This document shows, piece by piece, positions 54,870-64,000 of a stretch of DNA of 64,000 nt. The notes under the pieces are model-generated. The model was not told the origin of the DNA, ran no database searches, and saw nothing but the letters and a program-made list of their open reading frames with translations. Both the position numbers and the translations under genes were made by a program. Source of the DNA: Streptomyces sp. Tue6028 (lineage in GTDB: Bacteria; Actinomycetota; Actinomycetes; Streptomycetales; Streptomycetaceae); contig NZ_MLCE01000006.1 of assembly GCF_002300165.1 (NCBI RefSeq), forward strand, positions 124,001 through 188,000. Direction: 5' to 3'. How positions within the stretch are numbered: position 1 is the first letter of the stretch; each line of letters starts with the position of its first letter.

Positions 54870-55711
54870 CCACGACCGCCGTGCGCCCACGTGGTGGGAC
54901 CCGCTCGGACCGGCTGCCGGGGGCCTGGGGGCTCGGCCTGCACCGGGGCGCCCTGGAGATCAGGCAGTTCTTCCGTCAGCGCGACCAGGTCGTGTTCACC
55001 TTCGCCTTCCCGGTCGTGTTCCTCTTCCTCTTCGCGTCGATCTTCAGCGACGACGTGCGGGGCGCGGGCATCACCGCCTCCCAGCTCTACGTCCCCGCGA
55101 TGATGGCCGCCGGCATCATGTCGACGAGTTTCCAGTCCCTCGGCATCTCCATCGCGATCGAGCGCGACGAGAAGGTGCTGCGCCGGCTGCGCGGCATACC
55201 CATGCCGCCGGCCGCGTACTTCCTCGGCAAGATCTGGCTCGTCCTGGTCACCGGCGCGCTGGAGACCGCCGTACTGCTCACCGTGGGCACCACGCTGTAC
55301 GACGTCGAGCTGCCCTCCGACCCCGGCAAGTGGGCCGAGTTCGGCTGGATCTTCGTGCTGGGACTCACCGCGTGCGCCCTGCTCGGCATCGCGATCAGTT
55401 CGGTGCCCAAGTCCGGGAAGAGCGCCACCTCGGTCGTCGTCCTGCCCTTCCTGGTGCTCCAGTTCATCTCCGGGGTGTACATCTCCATCGACACCATCCC
55501 GGACTGGATGCTGAACATCGGCGCCGCGTTCCCGCTCAAGTGGATGTGCCAGGGACTGCGCGGGGTGTTCCTGCCCGAGTCCGCGAAGGTCCTGGAACAG
55601 GCGGGCGACTGGGAGTTCGGGCGGATCGCCCTGGTGCTCGGGGCGTGGTGCGTCGGCGGATTGCTGCTGTGCCTGCTGACCTTCCGGTGGACGAACCGGC
55701 GCGACGGATGA
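54866..55711 (+). CDS. ABC-2 type transporter permease
   Basis: A 281-residue membrane subunit of the DrrB type. Six helices are expected: VFTFAFPVVFLFLFASIF, the region around AMMAAGIMSTSFQSLG, IWLVLVTGALETAVLLT, GWIFVLGLTACALLGIAI, VVVLPFLVLQFISGVYIS and LVLGAWCVGGLLLCLL. The conserved loop ERDEKVLRRLRGIPMP precedes the second or third helix. It is coupled to the ATPase gene by a four-base overlap. The substrate could be a drug, lipid or antibiotic; nothing nearby identifies it. A strong hairpin ends the unit. Confidence 0.95.
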   Translation: MTTTAVRPRGGTRSDRLPGAWGLGLHRGALEIRQFFRQRDQVVFTFAFPVVFLFLFASIFSDDVRGAGITASQLYVPAMMAAGIMSTSFQSLGISIAIERDEKVLRRLRGIPMPPAAYFLGKIWLVLVTGALETAVLLTVGTTLYDVELPSDPGKWAEFGWIFVLGLTACALLGIAISSVPKSGKSATSVVVLPFLVLQFISGVYISIDTIPDWMLNIGAAFPLKWMCQGLRGVFLPESAKVLEQAGDWEFGRIALVLGAWCVGGLLLCLLTFRWTNRRDG

Positions 55712-55738
55712 ATCCCGCCGGCGCTCCTGCCGGCTCCC

Positions 55739-55777
55739 GAACGCCGGAGGGGCCGGTGCTCGGCCCCTCCGGCGTTC
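55739..55777. terminator. Bidirectional terminator between ABC permease and hisS
   Basis: A perfect 17-bp stem (55739-55755 with 55761-55777) with a 5-base loop lies between convergent genes, 27 bases after the permease stop and 38 bases from the hisS stop. Confidence 0.85.
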
Positions 55778-55815
55778 CCGGAGCGAGGTCCGGGGCCGAG
55801 GCACCGGGAGGCGGT

Positions 55816-57078
55816 TCAGCCCAGCCGGGACGTCAGCTCGGCGACCAGGTCGTCGAGGCCCACCGCGACCTGCTCGCCTGACTCCATGTCCTTGAGCTGC
55901 ACGACGCCCTCGGCGAGATCACGCTCACCGGCCACGACCGTGTAACGGGCCCCGGACCGGTTGGCGTTCTTCATCGCGCCCTTCAGCCCCTTGCCGCCGT
56001 ACGAGAAGTCGGCGGCGACGCCACGCCTGCGCAGCTCCGTCACCTTGGCGAAGAGCACCCGGCGGGCCTCCTCGCCGAGCGGCACCGCGAACACACTGGT
56101 CGACGAGGGGAGTTCGAGCGAGACGCCTTCGGCCTCCAGGGCGAGGACCGTGCGGTCGACGCCCAGCGCCCAGCCCACCGACGGCAGCGCGGGACCGCCG
56201 ATCATCTCGGAGAGACCGTCGTAACGCCCGCCACCGCCGACCGCGGACTGGGAGCCCAGGCCGTCGTGGACGAACTCGAAGGTCGTCCGGGTGTAGTAGT
56301 CGAGCCCGCGCACCAGCTTCGGGTCGTCCTCGAAGGAGACGCCCTCGGCGGTGATCAGCTCGCGCACCTCCTCGTGGTACGCCTTGCACGCGTCGCAGAG
56401 GTAGTCCCGCAGGAGCGGCGCGCCGACCAGCTGCTTCTGCACGTCGTCCCGCTTGTCGTCGAGGACGCGCAGCGGGTTGATCTCCGCACGGCGCAGGGTG
56501 TCCTCGTCCAGGTCGAGGCCGCGCAGGAAGTCCTGCAGGGCCGCCCGGTACACGGGGCGGCACTCCTTGTCGCCGAGCGAGTTCAGCAGGATCCGGAAGT
56601 TGCGCAGTCCGAGCGACCGGTAGGCCTGGTCCGCCAGGATGATGAGCTCGGCGTCCAGAGCCGGGTCCTCGGCACCGATCGCCTCGGCACCGACCTGCGA
56701 GAAGTGCCTGTAACGGCCCTTCTGCGGGCGCTCGTAGCGGTAGTAGGAGCCCGAGTACCAGAGCTTGACGGGGAGGTTGCCCGCCTTGTGCAGGTTCGCC
56801 TCCAGCGCCGCGCGCAGTACGGAGGCGGTGCCCTCCGGACGCAGGGCCAGCCGGTCGCCGCCCTTGGTCTCGAAGGCGTACATCTCCTTGGTCACGATGT
56901 CGGTGGACTCACCGACGCCGCGCGCGAACAGTTCGACGCTCTCGAAGCCGGGCGTCTCGATGTAGCCGTAGCCGGAGTTGCGCAGCGGTGCGGCGATGGC
57001 CTCGCGGACGGCCAGATACGTCGCGGACTCCGGCGGGATCAGGTCGTACGTGCCCTTGGGGGCCTTGAAGGTGCTCAC
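55816..57078 (-). CDS. hisS: Histidyl-tRNA synthetase
   Basis: A 420-residue class II synthetase. It starts [18 protein letters not shown]. It shows motif 2 ([19 protein letters not shown]), [14 protein letters not shown], the histidine-specific [15 protein letters not shown] and [15 protein letters not shown]. Motif 3 is [16 protein letters not shown]. The C-terminal anticodon-binding domain follows from about residue 330. GTG 57078 begins 13 bases after the metallo-hydrolase stop, so the pair is probably co-transcribed. A longer frame upstream is not family-like. Confidence 0.97.
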   Translation of the reverse strand: MSTFKAPKGTYDLIPPESATYLAVREAIAAPLRNSGYGYIETPGFESVELFARGVGESTDIVTKEMYAFETKGGDRLALRPEGTASVLRAALEANLHKAGNLPVKLWYSGSYYRYERPQKGRYRHFSQVGAEAIGAEDPALDAELIILADQAYRSLGLRNFRILLNSLGDKECRPVYRAALQDFLRGLDLDEDTLRRAEINPLRVLDDKRDDVQKQLVGAPLLRDYLCDACKAYHEEVRELITAEGVSFEDDPKLVRGLDYYTRTTFEFVHDGLGSQSAVGGGGRYDGLSEMIGGPALPSVGWALGVDRTVLALEAEGVSLELPSSTSVFAVPLGEEARRVLFAKVTELRRRGVAADFSYGGKGLKGAMKNANRSGARYTVVAGERDLAEGVVQLKDMESGEQVAVGLDDLVAELTSRLG

Positions 57079-57091
57079 GGAAAGTCTCTCG

Positions 57092-57799
57092 TCACATTCC
57101 TCGTCGGGGAGCGTCCACGCTCCCTTGGCCGGCGGCCACCTGCCGCAGATACGGATTGGTGGCGCGCTCCTGGCCGATGGTCGTCTGGGGGCCGTGGCCG
57201 GACAGCACCACGGTCGAGTCGTCGAGCGGCAGGCACACACGGGCCAGCGAGTCGAGCATGTCGGCCATGTCGCCGCCGGGCAGGTCGGTGCGTCCGACGG
57301 AGCCGGCGAAGAGCAGATCCCCGGAGAAGAACACGGACGGGATGTCCGCGGCCTCCGGCATCCGGAACGTCACCGACCCCTTGGTATGGCCGGGCGCGTG
57401 CGCGACGGAGAGGTCGAGGCCCGCCAGCTCCAGCCGCGCGCCGTCGGAGAGCTCCTTGACGTCGTCGGGCTCCCCCACGGTCAGCTCGCCCATCAGCGGC
57501 ATGCCGATGGAACGGCCGAGCGACTTCTCCGGGTCGCTCATCATGTACCGGTCCTCGGGGTGGATCCAGGCCGGTACGTCGTGCGCTCCGCAGACCGGGA
57601 CGACCGAGGCGACGTGGTCGATGTGGCCATGGGTCAGGATGACCGCGACGGGCTTGAGCCGATGCTTCTTGAGTGCGTCCTCGACTCCCTGGGCGGCCTG
57701 ATGGCCCGGGTCGATGATCACGCACTCCTCACCCGCGGCGGGGGCGACCAGGTAACAGTTGGTCCCCCAGGCCCCGGCGGGGAACCCGGCAATGAGCAC
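57092..57799 (-). CDS. Metallo-beta-lactamase-fold hydrolase (glyoxalase II-like)
   Basis: A 235-residue hydrolase. The metal site [14 protein letters not shown] holds the HxHxDH motif near residue 55. APGHTKGSV provides the next His, and [17 protein letters not shown] the bridging Asp, with [13 protein letters not shown] at the end. The family includes glyoxalase II and persulfide dioxygenase-like proteins; the substrate here is unknown. GTG 57799 is preceded by AAGGA (AAGGACGATC). A longer in-frame extension to 57910 is unlikely. It lies just ahead of hisS, an arrangement found in other actinobacteria. Confidence 0.93.
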   Translation of the reverse strand: MLIAGFPAGAWGTNCYLVAPAAGEECVIIDPGHQAAQGVEDALKKHRLKPVAVILTHGHIDHVASVVPVCGAHDVPAWIHPEDRYMMSDPEKSLGRSIGMPLMGELTVGEPDDVKELSDGARLELAGLDLSVAHAPGHTKGSVTFRMPEAADIPSVFFSGDLLFAGSVGRTDLPGGDMADMLDSLARVCLPLDDSTVVLSGHGPQTTIGQERATNPYLRQVAAGQGSVDAPRRGM

Positions 57800-57979
57800 G
57801 ATCGTCCTTCGTGGTGGCGTACGCGCTGGTGTCGTACGGGGTGGGCGGCTGTGGTCAGAGCCTACCGGCGCTGCCGATTCCTCAGCGAACCCATATACGG
57901 TACGGGGCACACGCAGGCGGTCGGCTCACAAGACGCACGCGTCCCACTTGACGTACGAGACGCATGAGGAGAAAACCCG

Positions 57980-58828
57980 GTGGTCAGCCAGGAACAGCGG
58001 CGGCGTCAGCTCGCCCGGGAGAAGTTCTTGCGACAGCAGCAGCGGCGTACGGCCGCACGGCGCAAGACGCACACGCGCAACGCGATCGTCGCCTCGGTAC
58101 TCGGCGTGGTCGTGGTGGGCAGTGTCGTGTCGTACGCGACCGGGGTCTTCAAGAACGACGACAAGAAGGCCAACGCGGGCGCGGAGGTGACGCCGACCCC
58201 CTCGGCGACGAGCAAGGCGCCCGACCCGTGCGAGAAGCCCGCGGAGGGCAAGGTGAAGCAGCTGAGCTGGAAGAAGGAGCCGGCGCTCACCATCGACAGG
58301 TCCGCGGACTACACGATGAAGATGGCGACGACCTGCGGTGACATAGACATCGCGCTGAAGGCCTCGGCGGCCCCGCACACGGTCAACTCGTTCGACTTCC
58401 TCGCCGGCAAGGGCTACTTCGACCACACCAAGTGCCACCGGCTCACCACCGACGGCATCTACGTGCTCCAGTGCGGCGACCCGCAGGCCACCGGCGCCGG
58501 CGGCCCCGGGTACACCATCCCGGACGAGAACCTGAAGGACAAAAGCCTGAAGGGCAACGTGTATCCGGCGGGCACCGTCGCGATGGCGAACCAGTACAAC
58601 CCCCAGACGCAGAAGGGCCGCAACACCGGTGGCAGCCAGTTCTTCCTGGTCTACCAGGACAGTCAGCTGCCGCCCGACTACACACCGTTCGGCACGGTGT
58701 CCGAGGCGGGGATGAAGGTCCTCAAGAAGATCGCCGCCGCCGGCGCGCAGCCCGCCGATCCCCAGACCGGCAACACCGCACCGAACGCGACCGTGGTGAT
58801 CGACAAGGCGACCATCACCAAATCCTGA
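57980..58828 (+). CDS. Membrane-anchored cyclophilin-type peptidyl-prolyl isomerase
   Basis: A 282-residue protein. The N-terminus is basic and cytoplasmic (QEQRRRQLAREKFLRQQQRR), followed by one transmembrane helix (AIVASVLGVVVVGSVVSYAT) and a Thr/Ser/Pro linker. The extracytoplasmic cyclophilin domain covers about residues 110-280. It contains NSFDFLAGKGYFDHTKCHRL, GNVYPAGTVAMANQ and TGGSQFFLVYQD. The active-site Arg and Phe positions of cyclophilins partly correspond (CHRL, SQFFL). GTG 57980 has AGGAG about ten bases upstream. It probably assists folding of secreted proteins. It is divergent from the metallo-hydrolase gene. Confidence 0.93.
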   Translation: MVSQEQRRRQLAREKFLRQQQRRTAARRKTHTRNAIVASVLGVVVVGSVVSYATGVFKNDDKKANAGAEVTPTPSATSKAPDPCEKPAEGKVKQLSWKKEPALTIDRSADYTMKMATTCGDIDIALKASAAPHTVNSFDFLAGKGYFDHTKCHRLTTDGIYVLQCGDPQATGAGGPGYTIPDENLKDKSLKGNVYPAGTVAMANQYNPQTQKGRNTGGSQFFLVYQDSQLPPDYTPFGTVSEAGMKVLKKIAAAGAQPADPQTGNTAPNATVVIDKATITKS

Positions 58829-58963
58829 CCGTCAACAGGGGAACTTCGGTCGCGCGGGATGCGGACAGGCAACCCGCTGGTCGCCTATGTTGGCGGTGAC
58901 GAAACTGTGGACGATGCCAGGGGGCTACGACGCCCCTCGCAGGCATCATGTGGAGGAGGCGCT

Positions 58964-60193
58964 GTGAGCAGCGACCCGTGGGGCCGCGTCGACGAGACGG
59001 GGACCGTGTACGTGCGTACGGCCGACGGCGAGCAGGTCGTCGGTTCCTGGCAGGCCGGCTCCCCCGAGGAGGCGTTGGCCTACTTCGAGCGCAAGTACGA
59101 GGGCCTGGTTGTCGAGATCGGCCTCCTCGAGAAGCGAGTGAAGACCACCGACCTGTCGGCGAAGGACGCCCAGACCGCCATCGATCACATCCGCGAGCAG
59201 GTGGACGCCCACCACGCGGTCGGTGATCTGGACGCGCTGCGCGGACGGCTGGACAAGCTCGTCGAGACGGTCGAGTCGCGCCGCGAGGAGCGCAAGGCCC
59301 AGCGGGCCAAGCAGTCCGACGAGGCGCGGCACGCCAAGGAGGCGCTGGTCGTCGAGGCCGAGGAGCTCGCGCAGAGCGACCAGTGGCGGGCGGCCGGCGA
59401 GCGGCTGCGCGCGCTGGTGGACACCTGGAAGGGCCTGCCGCGGCTCGACCGCAAGTCGGACGACGAGCTGTGGCACCGCTTCTCGCACGCGCGCTCGGCG
59501 TTCTCCAAGCGCCGCAAGGCGCACTTCGCGTCGCTGGACGCGCAGCGCGAGGAGGCCCGCAAGGCCAAGGAGAAGCTGGTCGCGGAGGCCGAGGCGCTGT
59601 CCGGTTCGACGGACTGGGGTCCGACGGCCGCCCGCTACCGCGAGCTGATGGCGGACTGGAAGGCCGCGGGCCGGGCGCAGCGCGAGCACGAGGACGACCT
59701 GTGGAACCGCTTCCGCGGCGCCCAGGACGTGTTCTTCGCGGCCCGCAGCTCGGTCTTCGCCGAGCGCGACGCGGAGCAGTCGGAGAACCTGAAGCTCAAG
59801 GAGGAGCTGGCCGAGGAGGCCGAGAAGCTCGTCCCGGTGACCGACCTGAAGGCGGCCCGCGCCGCCTTCCGCTCGATCAACGAGCGCTGGGAGGCCATCG
59901 GTCACGTGCCGCGCGACGCCCGCCCGAAGGTCGAGGGCCGGATGCACGCGGTGGAGCGGGCTCTCCAGGAGTCCGAGGAGGCCGAGTGGCGCCGGACCAA
60001 CCCGGAGGCACGCGCGCGTGCCGAGGGTCTGACCGGACAGCTCCAGGCCGCCGTGGACAAGCTCCAGGGCCAGATCGAGGCCGCGCGCTCCGCGGGCAAC
60101 ACCGCGAAGGCCGACAAGCTCCAGAAGGAGCTCGACGGCCGTCAGGCGCTGCTCGACCAGGCCCTGAAGGGTCTGCAGGAGTTCGGCGGCTGA
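58964..60193 (+). CDS. DUF349 domain protein
   Basis: A 409-residue cytoplasmic protein, rich in Glu, Arg, Lys and Ala, almost wholly alpha-helical. At least three DUF349 repeats of about 70 residues are visible, each with a W-x3-G/A-x-RLR... DLWxRF pattern: SDQWRAAGERLRALVDTWKG, STDWGPTAARYRELMADWKA and DLKAARAAFRSINERWEAIG. The C-terminus is coiled coil (GQLQAAVDKLQGQIEAARS). The function is unknown; coiled-coil scaffolds are suggested. GTG 58964 has GGAGGAGG just upstream. A very strong terminator follows. Confidence 0.93.
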   Translation: MSSDPWGRVDETGTVYVRTADGEQVVGSWQAGSPEEALAYFERKYEGLVVEIGLLEKRVKTTDLSAKDAQTAIDHIREQVDAHHAVGDLDALRGRLDKLVETVESRREERKAQRAKQSDEARHAKEALVVEAEELAQSDQWRAAGERLRALVDTWKGLPRLDRKSDDELWHRFSHARSAFSKRRKAHFASLDAQREEARKAKEKLVAEAEALSGSTDWGPTAARYRELMADWKAAGRAQREHEDDLWNRFRGAQDVFFAARSSVFAERDAEQSENLKLKEELAEEAEKLVPVTDLKAARAAFRSINERWEAIGHVPRDARPKVEGRMHAVERALQESEEAEWRRTNPEARARAEGLTGQLQAAVDKLQGQIEAARSAGNTAKADKLQKELDGRQALLDQALKGLQEFGG

Positions 60194-60203
60194 CACGTCG
60201 GCG

Positions 60204-60250
60204 ACACGAGAGGGGCTCCCGTACGGTGCGTACGGGAGCCCCTCTCGTGT
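60204..60250. terminator. Strong bidirectional terminator between DUF349 gene and relA
   Basis: A perfect 21-bp stem (60204-60224 with 60230-60250) with a 5-base loop lies between the two convergent genes, 11 bases after the DUF349 stop and 23 from the relA stop. Confidence 0.88.
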
Positions 60251-60272
60251 GCCGTCCGGGCGCGGCCCGCCG

Positions 60273-62828
<2,556 letters not shown>

Positions 62829-62947
62829 GAGGGCTCCTCGTGCGCGTTCCGGGTCCCCCGGTCAGGCTCCGGAGACCCCATGGTAGCGATCCTGGGCGTC
62901 GGACTCGCTGTCGGCCGTTGGGACGGCCTCATACAGAAGCAACGCAA

Positions 62948-62980
62948 GAGGCGGGCGCCGGATTCCTCCGGGCCCGCCTC
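62948..62980 (-). terminator. Terminator between apt and relA
   Basis: A 14-bp stem with a one-base bulge at 62957 (62948-62962 with 62967-62980) and a 4-base loop lies 90 bases past the apt stop, on the side leading to relA, so relA likely has its own promoter in the next 120 bases. Confidence 0.75.
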
Positions 62981-63070
62981 CGCGGTGTCCTACGGGTGTC
63001 TCAGGGCTTTCCAGGGCCTTTCCCGGGGGTTTTTCCCACGGAGTGGCCGGACTCGGCGTCCTGGGTCCGC

Positions 63071-63610
63071 TCAGACCTTGAGGAGCGCCTCCAGCGGAGC
63101 TCCCTGGAGCGCCGGCTCCAGACGGCCCCGGCCGCCCAGGAAGCCGAGCTCCATCAGCACGGCGACGCCCGCGGCCTCGGCGCCCGCCCGGCGGATCAGC
63201 CGGAGGGAGGCCTCGGCCGTGCCGCCGGTGGCGAGGACGTCGTCGACGACGAGCACACGGTCGCCCGCGCTCAGGTCTTCGGCGTGCACCTCGATCTCGG
63301 CGGAGCCGTACTCCAGGTCGTACGCCTGCGACAGCGTCGCACCGGGCAGCTTGCCCGCCTTGCGGACCGGGATGAAGCCGAGCCCGGCACGGATCGCGAC
63401 CGGAGCGCCGAGGATGAAGCCCCGGGCCTCCAGGCCGACGATCTTCGTGGCGCCGTTGCGCACGGCGATGTCGGCGAGGGCGTCGGTGAGGGCCCCGAAA
63501 GCGGCCGGGTCCGCCAGGAGCGGGGTGATGTCCTTGAACATCACACCCGGCTCCGGGTAGTCGGCCACATCGCGGATGCGGCTGAGCAGCAGTTCTTCGA
63601 TGCCCGTCAT
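63071..63610 (-). CDS. apt: Adenine phosphoribosyltransferase
   Basis: A 179-residue purine salvage enzyme converting adenine and PRPP to AMP. It shows VADYPEPGVMFKDITPLLAD at the N-terminus, GLEARGFILGAPVA, IPVRKAGKLPGATLSQAYDL and the PRPP loop RVLVVDDVLATGGTAEAS. ATG 63610 overlaps the secF stop by four bases (ATGA), so apt is translated with secF. The secD-secF-apt-relA order is common in Actinobacteria. Confidence 0.97.
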   Translation of the reverse strand: MTGIEELLLSRIRDVADYPEPGVMFKDITPLLADPAAFGALTDALADIAVRNGATKIVGLEARGFILGAPVAIRAGLGFIPVRKAGKLPGATLSQAYDLEYGSAEIEVHAEDLSAGDRVLVVDDVLATGGTAEASLRLIRRAGAEAAGVAVLMELGFLGGRGRLEPALQGAPLEALLKV

Positions 63611-64000
63611 CGGCGCTTCCCCGAGGGACGGCCGCGGCCGCGGTTGCGGGACGCGGGCTGGTTGCGCGGGCCGACGACCGCCGCCGCGACGTCGTCCGGC
63701 TCGTCGTCCGCCGGCACCCCGGCGGCCTGGGGCTCCAGGGACTCGCCCTTGGCCGCGGCCTGCGCCCGCTTGGCGAGGACCCGCTTGCGCAGGGCCTTCA
63801 TCTGCGGCTCGCGCTCCTTGAGGTCGGCGACGAGCGGCGTGGCGATGAAGATCGACGAGTACGCACCGGCGGCGAGGCCGACGAACAGCGACAGCGAGAT
63901 GTCGTTGAGCATGCCCGCGCCGAGGACACCGCCACCGATGAACAGCAGGCCCGCGACCGGGAGCAGCGCGACCACCGTGGTGTTGATCGAACGGACCAGG
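63607..64000 (-). CDS. secF: Protein translocase subunit SecF (C-terminal part)
   Basis: The 5' end lies outside the window; about 130 C-terminal residues are visible. SINTTVVALLPVAGLLFIGG and FVGLAAGAYSSIFIATPLVA match the last two transmembrane helices of SecF. A basic, low-complexity cytoplasmic tail follows (RNQPASRNRGRGRPSGKRR). SecF with SecD uses proton-motive force to help complete protein export. The gene overlaps apt by four bases. Confidence 0.95.
   Translation of the reverse strand, partial: LVRSINTTVVALLPVAGLLFIGGGVLGAGMLNDISLSLFVGLAAGAYSSIFIATPLVADLKEREPQMKALRKRVLAKRAQAAAKGESLEPQAAGVPADDEPDDVAAAVVGPRNQPASRNRGRGRPSGKRR

Overview
The window is a 64-kb piece of a Streptomyces chromosome. 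The evidence is very high GC, frequent GTG starts, and near-textbook actinobacterial proteins: BldD, the small integration host factor sIHF, a PriA without helicase motifs, and a PGKGP-loop EF-P. Gene content and order are those of the conserved core, not of a chromosome arm. No rRNA, tRNA, CRISPR array, prophage, transposase or biosynthetic gene cluster was seen.

Layout, left to right. (1) 1-12.4 kb: an amino-acid permease cut by the window edge, two related small helix-turn-helix proteins (1752-2147 and 11856-12395), a GuaB1-type IMPDH/GMP-reductase protein, a barstar/guanyl-RNase pair, a SorC regulator, rpe, an MMPL exporter, rsmB and fmt. (2) 12.8-19.1 kb: priA, metK, coaBC, rpoZ, gmk and sIHF. 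(3) 19.5-29.7 kb: the whole de novo pyrimidine operon, pyrR-pyrB-pyrC-(membrane protein)-carA-carB-pyrD-pyrF, mostly translationally coupled. A folded PyrR-binding leader traps the pyrR ribosome-binding site. (4) 29.8-33 kb: bldD with its promoter and autoregulatory box, convergent with nusB-efp and an M24 peptidase-like gene. (5) 33-48.5 kb: a P-loop protein, the shikimate genes aroB-K-C and aroE, then mltG (frameshifted here), ruvX, alaS and two small membrane-associated proteins. A 1313-residue secreted multidomain hydrolase lies between aroE and aroC. (6) 48.6-64 kb: a STAND-type ATPase, rpsD, rarA, a VKOR protein, an ABC-2 exporter, hisS, a metallo-beta-lactamase-fold hydrolase, a cyclophilin, a DUF349 protein, relA, apt and the 3' end of secF.

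Functional links. Much of the window serves nucleotide supply and its control: PRPP- and glutamine-fed pyrimidine synthesis, gmk, apt, GuaB1 and the (p)ppGpp enzyme RelA. Translation factors (metK, fmt, efp, alaS, hisS, rpsD, rsmB) and developmental regulation (BldD, sIHF) are interleaved. Intergenic spaces hold several very strong hairpins, used here to mark operon ends.

The observations most worth following up are: the PyrR leader; the matching GTCAA-N6/7-TTGAC dyads in front of the two related HTH genes; the lipid-anchored RNase with its coupled barstar; the secreted fusion protein inside the alaS-aro cluster; the frameshift in mltG; the membrane protein embedded in the pyr operon; and a phased TTGCG repeat cluster upstream of the permease. 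All functional calls come from reading sequence by eye; no database search was run.
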